From JAAYDI01 sp052034005 (GTDB lineage Bacteria; Planctomycetota; Planctomycetia; Pirellulales; Pirellulaceae), in NCBI GenBank assembly GCA_052034005.1, contig JBPOJB010000023.1:1-64000 (forward strand): a DNA stretch of 64,000 bases, written 5' to 3'. Of this stretch, positions 49,982 through 57,963 are shown one piece after another. Every line of letters starts with the position of its first letter. Position 1 is the stretch's first letter. The notes below the pieces were generated by a model, which worked only from the letters and a program-made list of their open reading frames with translations, searched no databases and was not told where the DNA came from. Made by a program: the position numbers and the translations under genes.

Positions 49982-51570
49982 GGGGCGGCCTCGTCCTTCT
50001 TCTCCCGCCACGGCTTGCGCTGCCGGTAGCTCTCCAGTTCCTGCTTGAGCTGCTCCAGGATCGACGAGTCGCCCAGATCGACCGATTTCTGCGACCAGGA
50101 AACGGCGTTCTCGAAATCGCCCGTCTCCGCGTAGGCGGCCGCCAACGTGCTCAGGATGTGGGCTTCCTTGTACTGCGTCAGCTCACACGCCTTGAGACCC
50201 ATCTCCAGGGCGCGCTTGCCGTTGCGCAGGCTGTCGTCCGGAGAGGTGGCCAGCACCCAGGCGAAGTTGTTCAGGATCCCGTCGTCGTCCGGAAACATCT
50301 TGACCACCACTTCGTAGTCCGCCACGGCCTTGCCGTGCTCGCCGATGTTCAGATACGCATCGGCCCGCCCGCGCAGCGCGACACCGTTCTGCGGATCGGC
50401 GCGCAGCACGTCGGTGAAGATCTCGATCGCCTGACGCGACTGGTTCCCCGCGTTCAGGTAGACGGCCAGCTGCAGCTTCAACAGCGGGTTGTCCGGCTCC
50501 TTCTCGAGCAACCGGCTGATATCCCGAGCCGCTTCGGCGTACTTGCCCAGCGCGGCCAGGACCGCGCTGCGAAATTCGATCACCGGCAGCACATCCGGGT
50601 GCTCCTCCAGCACGCGTTGGACATCCTGGTACGCCAGCTCATGGTGCTCCGCCAGGTAGTGCACCTGCGCGCGGCGCAACACGAGCCCCAGGTCGTCGGG
50701 ATCCAGCTTGATCGCCTCGTCCAGGTCCTTGATCGCTTCGTCGTACTTCCGCTGCGCGGCCCACAACTGGGCCCGCAGCCCGTACGCCTGCGCCGTGGGC
50801 TCCTTGTCAATCGCCTGGTTGATGTATCGAAGCGCTTCGTCGCACTGGTCCGCCTTGATCAACAGGTCCGCCGCAAAGAGTCGCAACAGCATGTTGCCGC
50901 TGTTCTTCTCGATCAGGCTGTTCAGGTCGTGGACCGCCCGCTCGGTGTCGCCCTGCGCGAGATAGTGCACCGCCCGAGCCTGCCAGACGGCCGGGTCGTC
51001 GGGGTTCAGCTCCACAGCCCGATTCAGGTCGGCCAGCGCGTCCTCCGGCGCCGACTGCAGCCGGCTGCGGAACAGCAGCGCATCGGCCAGCAGCGGGTGG
51101 TTGTCCGCCAGGTACTCGATCGCCAGGTCCACGGACTTGCGCGCTTGCTGCGCGTCGCCGCCCTCGAGCGACTGGAGCTGCGCGATCAGCAGATGGGCCG
51201 GGCCGAACTGGGGATTGTGCCGCAGGATCTTCTCCAAGTCGGGCAGGGCCCGCGCGCGCACCTCCTGCGCTGCCTGGCCGCCCAGCGGCACGCCGAGCGT
51301 CACCGGGCGGCAGAGCCGAGTGGCACGCTCGTACAACGCGCCGGCCAGCAGCTGCCTGGCCAGAACCTGCTCATCGGCGGCCAGACCCTTCTGCAACGCC
51401 TTCTCGCACAAGGCGGCCACTTCCGCCAGGTCCTGCATCGATTCGGCCGCGATCTTCCGGTCGATCGCCGCATCCAGGTCCGCCTGGCCCTCCTGGGCGC
51501 GTGCAGCGTGCCCCATGCACAGCAATCCCAGCAGCCATACCCATCCGAGGCACGCTCGTCGTGTCGTCAT
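49978..51570 (-). CDS. Exported TPR-repeat protein
   Basis: A 530-residue exported protein: signal peptide MTTRRACLGWVWLLGLL...ARA, then at least ten TPR-like repeats (for example ALADLNRAVELNPDDPAVW, AIKDLDEAIKLDPDDLGLV, AIEIFTDVLRADPQNGVAL, VADYEVVVKMFPDDDGIL). The last repeat region resembles planctomycete tetratricopeptide proteins (NNFAWVLATSPDDSLRNGKRA). TPRs mediate protein-protein contact; partners are unknown. ATG 51570 follows AAGGA and matches the signal peptide; the frame is open to 51783. It is divergent from folD and coupled to the HD gene. Confidence 0.85.
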   Translation of the reverse strand: MTTRRACLGWVWLLGLLCMGHAARAQEGQADLDAAIDRKIAAESMQDLAEVAALCEKALQKGLAADEQVLARQLLAGALYERATRLCRPVTLGVPLGGQAAQEVRARALPDLEKILRHNPQFGPAHLLIAQLQSLEGGDAQQARKSVDLAIEYLADNHPLLADALLFRSRLQSAPEDALADLNRAVELNPDDPAVWQARAVHYLAQGDTERAVHDLNSLIEKNSGNMLLRLFAADLLIKADQCDEALRYINQAIDKEPTAQAYGLRAQLWAAQRKYDEAIKDLDEAIKLDPDDLGLVLRRAQVHYLAEHHELAYQDVQRVLEEHPDVLPVIEFRSAVLAALGKYAEAARDISRLLEKEPDNPLLKLQLAVYLNAGNQSRQAIEIFTDVLRADPQNGVALRGRADAYLNIGEHGKAVADYEVVVKMFPDDDGILNNFAWVLATSPDDSLRNGKRALEMGLKACELTQYKEAHILSTLAAAYAETGDFENAVSWSQKSVDLGDSSILEQLKQELESYRQRKPWREKKDEAAP

Positions 51571-51686
51571 GCACCGTGTTCCTTGTCTTAAGAGCACCGA
51601 GTGTCGCGGGTCCATCGCACATCGGCGCAACATTGTAACATGAGTGAACCGCCGGAACGATGCCGATATCCCCCACTCGGACCGGG

Positions 51687-51714
51687 CTGACAAACAGGGC
51701 CAAGCTGCTACACT
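51687..51714 (+). promoter_or_regulatory. Predicted promoter of folD
   Basis: CTGACA (51687-51692), a 16-bp spacer and TACACT (51709-51714), about 110 bp before the GTG start of folD. On the other strand a TACAAT (51637-51632) could serve the TPR gene. Confidence 0.45.
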
Positions 51715-51822
51715 GCGTCCCGTCACCTGTTTCCGGGTTGTCGCGCTGGGCCCCGGTCGAACCGCTTCCCGCGTCAGGGCCATCGCTCGAGACGACGGTC
51801 ACTGCAGGCGAGGGTATCACGA

Positions 51823-52695
51823 GTGTCCGCACAGATCTTGGATGGCAAGGCTTTGGCCCGTGTAATGCAAGCAGAGACTGCGGCGGAGGTGGAGGCGCTG
51901 ACGCGCGCGCGGGGCATCACCCCGACGCTGGCCGCCGTACTGGTGGGCGATGATCCGGCCAGCCAGGTGTACGTGCGCAACAAGCAGCGGGCCTGTCGGC
52001 AAGCGGGGATCGCGAGCGTCCTGCACCGGCTGGCGGCGGAGACGTCCGAGCGCGAACTGCTCGATCTGATCGGTCGGTTGAATGTCGATCCACAGGTGCA
52101 TGGAATCCTGGTGCAATTGCCGTTGCCCGGCCACCTGGATGGAACGCGCGTGCTGGACGCGGTCGCGCCGCAGAAGGATGTCGACGCGTTCCATCCCGAG
52201 AACGTCGGACTCCTGGTCCAGGGCCGCCCGCGGTTTCTGCCCTGCACGCCGTCCGGGATCCAGCAGCTGCTGCACCGGAACGACATCGCCGTGAGCGGCC
52301 GACATGTCGTCGTGATCGGCCGCAGCGACATCGTCGGCAAGCCGCTGGCCATCCTGCTCATGCAGCGCACCTCGCCGCTCGGGTCGGCGGCGGCCAACGC
52401 GACGGTCACCGTCTGCCATAGCCGCACCCAGGCACTGGCCTCCGTCACGCGCCAGGCCGACATTCTGGTCGCCGCGATCGGTTCCGCCGGATTCGTGACG
52501 GCCGACATGGTGCGACCGGGCGCGACCGTGATCGACGTCGGGGTCAATCGGACGGACGCCGGCCTGGTGGGCGACGTGGACTACGCGCAAGTCCGGCAGG
52601 TTGCCGCGCACATCACGCCGGTGCCCGGCGGAGTCGGCCCCATGACGATCACCATGCTGCTGCGCAACACGCTCCAGGCCGCGCGCCTCGGATGA
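51823..52695 (+). CDS. folD: Bifunctional methylenetetrahydrofolate dehydrogenase/cyclohydrolase
   Basis: Interconverts 5,10-methylene- and 10-formyl-tetrahydrofolate. Motifs: DPASQVYVRNKQRACRQAGI with the catalytic Lys, VQLPLPGHLDG, PQKDVDAFHPENVG, VVIGRSDIVGKPLA, and PVPGGVGPMTITMLLRNT at the C-terminus. Length 290 fits. The start is GTG 51823. Cofactor preference (NADP or NAD) is not clear. It is convergent with the MaoC-like gene. Confidence 0.95.
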   Translation: MSAQILDGKALARVMQAETAAEVEALTRARGITPTLAAVLVGDDPASQVYVRNKQRACRQAGIASVLHRLAAETSERELLDLIGRLNVDPQVHGILVQLPLPGHLDGTRVLDAVAPQKDVDAFHPENVGLLVQGRPRFLPCTPSGIQQLLHRNDIAVSGRHVVVIGRSDIVGKPLAILLMQRTSPLGSAAANATVTVCHSRTQALASVTRQADILVAAIGSAGFVTADMVRPGATVIDVGVNRTDAGLVGDVDYAQVRQVAAHITPVPGGVGPMTITMLLRNTLQAARLG

Positions 52696-52705
52696 CCGAC
52701 TGTGG

Positions 52706-53233
52706 TCAGCCCACCGCGCGTTTGACCGTCCCGCAATCCTCGGCGGGCGCGCTGGCCGACGCCGGCGATGCGGCATCCACCGGAGCCCGTTGCGCGCGGA
52801 CCATCGCCACCAGCGTCTGGAACACGCCCGCCTGCACGACCTCGCCCGCCTGATTCACCAGCTGCCGTCGCCATGTGACATGGCCGGTACGCCGGCCGTT
52901 GGCCTGCTTGGCGATCACCTCCGTCTCCGCGTGGACCGTGTCGCCGATGTAGATCGGCTTGAGAAACTCCCACTGCTCGATCTTCACGAAGGCGATCGTG
53001 CGCACCGACGGACACTGGCTGGCCAACCCGGCGACCAGCGACAGGCCGAGCAGGCCGTGAGCGATCGGCTTGCCGAACGGGGTCTGCCGCACATACTCAT
53101 GATCCACGTGCAGCGGATCGTAGTCGCCCGTCAGGCCGGCGAAATTGACAATGTCCGCCTCCGTGACGGTACGCCCGAGGCTGGTCCAGCGGCTGCCCAC
53201 CGCCAGATCGTCGAAGTGCAGGATTGTGGTCAT
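52706..53233 (-). CDS. MaoC-like hotdog-fold dehydratase
   Basis: A 175-residue hotdog protein. The hydratase motif is GDYDPLHVDHEYVRQTPFGK with PIAHGLL, as in MaoC and (R)-specific enoyl-CoA hydratases (catalytic Asp/His). The C-terminal ~30 residues are Ala/Pro/Glu rich and not part of the domain. It probably acts on an acyl-CoA; the substrate is unknown. Start ATG 53233. It lies between folD (convergent) and a SpoU-type methylase, with a 147-bp gene-free gap on the latter side. Confidence 0.85.
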   Translation of the reverse strand: MTTILHFDDLAVGSRWTSLGRTVTEADIVNFAGLTGDYDPLHVDHEYVRQTPFGKPIAHGLLGLSLVAGLASQCPSVRTIAFVKIEQWEFLKPIYIGDTVHAETEVIAKQANGRRTGHVTWRRQLVNQAGEVVQAGVFQTLVAMVRAQRAPVDAASPASASAPAEDCGTVKRAVG

Positions 53234-53380
53234 CGTCTGTGGCCGAGCCCTCTTCCAGGTCGCCGGTCCTTCCCGGCTGTCCGCAACGTCGCCAATCCAT
53301 ACGTTAACTGAAACAGGGCCTATCGTCTAACCTGTTTTTCGATCATTTCCCGGATCGCACCCGGCACGGCCTGAACCTGG

Positions 53381-54199
53381 TTAAGGTGGGGGGACTTTGA
53401 CCGGCGTCGCGTGCCGGAGCGCTTCATAGAACAGCACGGCGGCCGCCGCCGAGACGTTCAGGCTGTCGACCACGCCGCGCATCGGCAGCGCGATCGCCTG
53501 GACCCCGGCGCCCTGCCAGACATCGGAGAGCCCCTGCGACTCGCTTCCCAGGACGATGGCACAGGGGCGAGGGTACGCCACGTCCGTGTAGAGCGTCGTG
53601 GCGTCCACGCGCGCCGCGAAGATCCACACGCCGTGCGCGGCGAGCCATGTGCGCACCTCCGCGGCACCCGCCGCCGCCACCGGCACGCGGAAGATGGCCC
53701 CCAGGCTGGCGCGGATCGCGTTGGGGTTGTGCAGGTCGGTGCACCCGTCCGCCACCAGCACGGCCGTGACGCCGGCCGCGTCGGCCGTGCGCAGGACGGC
53801 GCCAAGGTTGCCCGGCTTCTCCACATGCTCGACCACACCGATCACCGCGTCCGGGGAGACCGACAGCTGCTCCAGCGACGTGTGGGGCAGCGCCGCCACC
53901 AGCACGACCCCCTCGCCACGATCCCCGAACGCGAGTTTCCGGAACACTTCGCGCGTGACGCGCGTCAGTTCCAGGCCGCGGGCCGCCGCCCGCGCAGCCA
54001 ACTGGTCACGCCGCGGCGGGTCCAGCAGCGTCTCGCAGACGAACAATTCGAGCGGCTCAACGGCGCCGTCCAAGGCGCGGCAGGTTTCCCGCCAACCATC
54101 CACAATGATCCGCCGCTGCTGCTGGCGGCCGCGCCGGTCGCGCAGCCGGATCGCCCGCCGGATCCGGGGGTTCTGCAGGCTGTGTATGATCGGCGCCAT
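53381..54199 (-). CDS. SpoU/TrmH-family rRNA or tRNA 2'-O-methyltransferase
   Basis: A SPOUT methyltransferase of 272 residues with an N-terminal substrate-binding domain (IHSLQNPRIRRAIRLRDRRG, RRIIVDGWRE). Motif 1 is VEHVEKPGNLGAVLRTADAAG, motif 2 IVLGSESQGLSD, and motif 3 ALPMRGVVDSLNVSAAAAVLFYEALR (in part). The domain order resembles RlmB/TrmH-type enzymes; the target is unknown. ATG 54199 or GTG 54208 is the start. Another RNA-methylase-like gene lies 51 bp upstream. Confidence 0.88.
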   Translation of the reverse strand: MAPIIHSLQNPRIRRAIRLRDRRGRQQQRRIIVDGWRETCRALDGAVEPLELFVCETLLDPPRRDQLAARAAARGLELTRVTREVFRKLAFGDRGEGVVLVAALPHTSLEQLSVSPDAVIGVVEHVEKPGNLGAVLRTADAAGVTAVLVADGCTDLHNPNAIRASLGAIFRVPVAAAGAAEVRTWLAAHGVWIFAARVDATTLYTDVAYPRPCAIVLGSESQGLSDVWQGAGVQAIALPMRGVVDSLNVSAAAAVLFYEALRHATPVKVPPP

Positions 54200-54250
54200 A
54201 GTCTGCACATCCGTCCGTCCGGGCGGGCGGCGCCCACGCCCCCTGCCCGG

Positions 54251-55111
54251 TCAGCCCGCGGGCCAGCGCGCCACCACGCCGCTGGGCAGGCTCCGTCCAT
54301 CCCGCGTCCGGATCACCAGCGGCCGGGCGTCCACGCCGCCGGGGCTGCACCCGAACAGGGCGTCCGCCAACATCGCCGCGACCTCCGCCGGGCCGCACGC
54401 AGGCGTGTGGCATGTCAGCAGAATGAACGCGCGCGACTGGCACGTCAAGCGCCCGCAGGCGGCCAACAGGCCGTGAAGGTCCGACTCCAGCCGCCACGGC
54501 TCCGCCCGGGCGCCATGGCCGTACGTGGGCGGATCCAGGATGACGCCCTGGTATTGCCGACCGCGACGCAGCTCACGCTCGACGTACTTCCGCGCGTCAT
54601 CGACGATCCAGCGGATGGGCGCTTGGGCCAGTTGCGACAACGAGGCGTTGCGCCGTGCCCAATTGACCGCCGGCCGCGCCGCGTCCACGTGGACCACCGT
54701 CGCGCCCGCCGCCGCGGCCGCCAAGGTGCTACCACCCGTGTAGGCAAACAGGTTCAACACCCGGAACGGATCGCCCGCCTGGCCGCGGCGGACCTGCCGG
54801 TCGATCCAATCCCAGTTCGCCGCCTGTTCCGGAAACATCCCCACGGCACCCGACGGCGTGCGGCGCAGTTCCAACACCAACGGCCCGTGGCGGACCTGCC
54901 AGGACGCCGGGAGATCCGCGCGCAGGGCCCAACGGCCGCGCGCCGCGTCCTGCCGCGTGTAGCGGGCGTCCGCCCGGTTCCAGAACTGCGTGTGCTCACG
55001 CACCGCGTCGCATGCCGCAGGGGCCGGACGGTCGAGCACCAGCTGCCCGAAGCGTTCCAGCTTGCGGCCGTCCCCGAAGTCCAGCAGCTCGTATTGATCA
55101 GGGGTGAACAT
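54251..55111 (-). CDS. RlmI/RlmL-type class I SAM-dependent methyltransferase
   Basis: A Rossmann-fold methyltransferase of 286 residues. Motif I is VLNLFAYTGGSTLAAAAAGA, with the acidic residue in VVHVDAARPAVNWARRN, and motif IV VILDPPTYGHG. The layout resembles the C-terminal half of rRNA cytosine methyltransferase RlmI (DPPxF/Y), without the PUA domain. It is likely an RNA m5C or related methylase; substrate unknown. Start ATG 55111. It is adjacent to a SpoU-type gene on the same strand. Confidence 0.85.
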   Translation of the reverse strand: MFTPDQYELLDFGDGRKLERFGQLVLDRPAPAACDAVREHTQFWNRADARYTRQDAARGRWALRADLPASWQVRHGPLVLELRRTPSGAVGMFPEQAANWDWIDRQVRRGQAGDPFRVLNLFAYTGGSTLAAAAAGATVVHVDAARPAVNWARRNASLSQLAQAPIRWIVDDARKYVERELRRGRQYQGVILDPPTYGHGARAEPWRLESDLHGLLAACGRLTCQSRAFILLTCHTPACGPAEVAAMLADALFGCSPGGVDARPLVIRTRDGRSLPSGVVARWPAG

Positions 55112-55126
55112 GGCGAACCGGCAGGA

Positions 55127-56185
55127 TCAGGCGGCATGCGGTTGGCGCAGATCGGCCGCACCTGCCCGCCGGATGAGCATCTCACAGGCTTCCATGACCT
55201 GTTCCGTAGTGATTTGCCGCATGGCCGAGTCGTCCAGATACCGGCGGCGCCGGCTACGATGGGGCCGACAATCGGCCTGGATCGCGATGTGTTGCGGGCC
55301 GTAAGGCCCGCAGTGCTCCACCCGAGTCGGCCCATAAAGGCCGATGCAGGGCGTGCCCACGGCGGCGGCCAGGTGCAGGGGACCCGTGTCGGAACTGATC
55401 ACCATGCGGGCGCGGCGCAGCAGGGCGGCCAACTGCGGGAGGCTGGTCGGCGGCGCCAGGATGGCGTGCCCGCCCGACTTGGCAATGATCCGCTCGGCGA
55501 TGGCGGCCTCCCGGGCGCCGGCCCAGACCACGACCGTCGGCAACTCGTGCTGCTCGCCCAGATGCCGCGCCACTCGGCCGAACCGGTCGGCCGGCCACTG
55601 CTTGGACCGCCAGCTTGCAGCACCGTTAACCACTGCGAATCCGCCGCTGAGATACGCGTCCCGAACGTACCGGTCCACCGCCGCCTCTGCGGGACCGCTC
55701 GACGGCAGATCGAACCGGACATCCGTGGCAGTGACCCCCAAGGGCTCGAGCAGCTTGAGTGACGCGTCGACCAGGTGCATCCGACCCCGCTCGACACGTT
55801 CGTTGTTGACCCAGGGGGCGATTTCCCGACCCTGAGGCCGCGCGAAGCCGATCCGGCGGGGGGCGCCGCTGAGCCATCCGAGCAGGCTGCTCTTGGTCAG
55901 ACTCTGGGGGTCCAGCACCCAGTCGCACCGGATCGACTGCAGCCGCTGCCGCAGCACGCGGATCGCGTGCGGCGACGTGAGCCAGCCTTTGGGCACCACC
56001 ACGAGGCGGTCGATGGCCGGATGACGCGACAGGAGCGTCGCCGACAGGGGCTCAACCGCCCAGGTCATGACCGCCTGGGGAAAATGCTGACGCAACGCAC
56101 AGGCCATCGGCAACGTGAGGACACAGTCGCCTAAGGCGCTGAGCCGAGAGATCAAGATGCGAGGTGCTCCGTCCGTGGGCCTCAT
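55127..56185 (-). CDS. Glycosyltransferase family 9 (heptosyltransferase-like)
   Basis: A GT-B fold glycosyltransferase of the ADP-heptose:LPS heptosyltransferase family (WaaC/WaaF). N-terminal motif RILISRLSALGDCVLTLPMA; C-terminal motif ISSDTGPLHLAAAVGTPCIGLYGPT, the family hallmark. It transfers heptose-like sugars to LPS inner core in known members; for planctomycetes the acceptor is inferred. ATG 56185 has GGGGGAGG upstream and matches the family start; the frame extends to 56293. An LPS-related role fits the lptE-like gene elsewhere in the window. Confidence 0.88.
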   Translation of the reverse strand: MRPTDGAPRILISRLSALGDCVLTLPMACALRQHFPQAVMTWAVEPLSATLLSRHPAIDRLVVVPKGWLTSPHAIRVLRQRLQSIRCDWVLDPQSLTKSSLLGWLSGAPRRIGFARPQGREIAPWVNNERVERGRMHLVDASLKLLEPLGVTATDVRFDLPSSGPAEAAVDRYVRDAYLSGGFAVVNGAASWRSKQWPADRFGRVARHLGEQHELPTVVVWAGAREAAIAERIIAKSGGHAILAPPTSLPQLAALLRRARMVISSDTGPLHLAAAVGTPCIGLYGPTRVEHCGPYGPQHIAIQADCRPHRSRRRRYLDDSAMRQITTEQVMEACEMLIRRAGAADLRQPHAA

Positions 56186-56328
56186 GGCTCGGCCTCCCCC
56201 GACGCAACTGACGGACGATCCGCGCGGCGGGCCGACAGGCTCCACTCGGCTCGCGACATCCTCCGGATTTCGATCGCGTCCGTGCGTCGTCATCCTAGTG
56301 CTTCCCTGCGGCCGGGTTGCCCGGCCGC

Positions 56329-57231
56329 CTACTCCTGGTCTTCCGGCGGCGGCGACGGCGGCGGCGATGAGTCCGCCGACGGCGCGGCCACCGCGTCGGC
56401 TGGTGTCGGCGGCACCTCGGCCGGCGCAGTTGAGGCCGGCGGCGGCGCACCGCCGTAACTGGCGGGCGTCACCTCCGAACGCCGAGAACCCGTGTCCAAC
56501 TGAGGCGGTAAATAAGTCGCCGAACGGCTGTAGGTGGCCAGCGGATCGGCACGGCTCGTCATGTCGTCGTGGCCGTCGGTCAGCAACGGGATCGGCAGAT
56601 CCTTGTCGACGAACTCCGTGCCGTCATGGATCGTCCCCGATTGGAACGGCCCGGCACCGAAAATCCACATGTCCTTGGCCCGGCTGCGGGCCTGGGCTAC
56701 GCCCGACTGCCACACCGGCCGCCGCGTCTCCCGGTGATACGCGAAAATCGCGATCTTGGCCGCCGCCTGTTCACTGTTCTTGCGCGCCAAAGCAATCTCG
56801 GGAATGATCGGCATCGCCGGGGCGCTGGGGACCAGCGACGCCGCACTGTTCAACGAATTATTGGCCGGAATCCCATACGTTACGTCGTGACTGTCAGCAC
56901 CCAACGTGCCCACACGCATTTCGGCGATATACTCCGCCGAATCCGCCGCGTCCTCCAGGAGACAGCCCGCCGTCACCATCTGTTGCCGCACGGAACTGAT
57001 GATGTAGTCCACATTGACAAAATCCTCGGACCGGACGTTCTTCACATAAGTCGTGTCCAGAAACACGCGACGCCCCGAAAGCGGCCGGAAATCGATGCTC
57101 GCCACCGAACGATCCACAGCGTCCGACATCAGCAACTGCTCCGTCGCACGCTGGGACTTGGTCGTGCCGCAGCCGATCAGCGCGACAGCCAATAGTCCGA
57201 TCCCGATCGTGTACGGGAACCTCGTGGTCAT
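56329..57231 (-). CDS. Planctomycete lipoprotein with Pro/Ala-rich tail (DUF6655-like)
   Basis: A 300-residue lipoprotein: signal then lipobox IGC near residue 21, followed by GTTKSQRATEQLLMSDAVDRS. The conserved middle includes FRPLSGRRVFLDTTYVKNV, VNVDYIISSVRQQM and a C-terminal part near WIFGAGPFQSGTIHDGTEF. From ~230 the chain is Pro/Ala/Ser rich. The block resembles a planctomycete family I recall as DUF6655; that label needs checking. Function unknown; envelope location inferred. Start ATG 57231. Confidence 0.7.
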   Translation of the reverse strand: MTTRFPYTIGIGLLAVALIGCGTTKSQRATEQLLMSDAVDRSVASIDFRPLSGRRVFLDTTYVKNVRSEDFVNVDYIISSVRQQMVTAGCLLEDAADSAEYIAEMRVGTLGADSHDVTYGIPANNSLNSAASLVPSAPAMPIIPEIALARKNSEQAAAKIAIFAYHRETRRPVWQSGVAQARSRAKDMWIFGAGPFQSGTIHDGTEFVDKDLPIPLLTDGHDDMTSRADPLATYSRSATYLPPQLDTGSRRSEVTPASYGGAPPPASTAPAEVPPTPADAVAAPSADSSPPPSPPPEDQE

Positions 57232-57963
57232 CGCCTCGAGCCAGCAGGAAAATTTCAGGGAACCATGGTTAAGTGCACTTGCACGCTACGGAGTTTTGAC
57301 GCGGAAGCATATCAAAAACCGCATTCCGGCAGAACGCTGATTCCCACCCAAAAAGCTCAACTCGCGAGAAACTGGCAAAGCCACAGAGAATAGGCGACGA
57401 AAATTCTCCCCGGAAATCAACAAGCGTCGATGGGACTGCGACCCGCAGGTCCCCGATCGCTCGACAAACCAATCGGCGGTACCATCCGACATGCACGCCC
57501 AAGACACCGCAGGGCACGAAGCGGTCGGGTTCAGCCGATTTCCCCACTAACAGGCCGTCGGAACTGTCTCATTGTGATACACGCGTAGCGTTTCGATACG
57601 CGCAAAAGAAAGCAGGCGAGACGTACGACCGTTCCTGGACACGGTCGCGTCTCGCCTGCAACTTGCACGGAAGTCACTTCCGGCCTTCTCTCAACGGACC
57701 TCTTCTGCTGCTACACTGGGCCTCTTCTCGGCTGTTCCACGAGCGATTGAAGTACACACAAGCCGTTGGTGACCGATCGCGTGCTCGAATGCCTCTTTGA
57801 AACCGGCCCCTGACCTACCTTTTCTCTTCTCTGTTGCGGCCCCTCGGATTCCGTTGTCGCTCACGAACGGCTGAGACAACAAGCAAATGTCATGCCGCAC
57901 GTTCGTCGGCGCGGCCATTTCATCTGGAAGGGACTGGTCGGGCGTCGGGTGGTCGCCGGGCCG
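57232..57963. other. Gene-free 730-bp stretch with a strong hairpin
   Basis: No convincing gene is seen between two divergent/parallel lipoprotein genes. Short open frames (57269-57547 and 57691-57918, both minus) have no domain or good ribosome binding site. The base composition is visibly lower in GC than flanking genes, and it contains the hairpin at 57612-57659 and the palindrome GGAAGTCACTTCC (57669-57681). Confidence 0.5.
57601..57659 (-). terminator. Intrinsic terminator-like hairpin
   Basis: Stem 57612-57623 pairs with 57648-57659 (12 bp, perfect), continued by 57626-57632 with 57641-57647 (7 bp) after a TA bulge; loop TCCTGGAC. On the minus strand it is followed by TTTCTTTTGCG. It would end the transcript of the lipoprotein gene at 57964-60387, about 300 bp after its stop. 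Confidence 0.6.

Noticed and set aside
53411..55762. A ~780-codon open frame on the plus strand
   Set aside because: It is the antisense shadow of three real minus-strand genes (SpoU-type, RlmI-type and GT9) whose motifs are clear.
57269..57547. Minus-strand small open frame in the large gap
   Set aside because: No ribosome binding site, domain or conserved composition; a Cys-rich translation alone is not enough.
57691..57918. Second small minus-strand open frame in the large gap
   Set aside because: Same reasons; kept only as a note.
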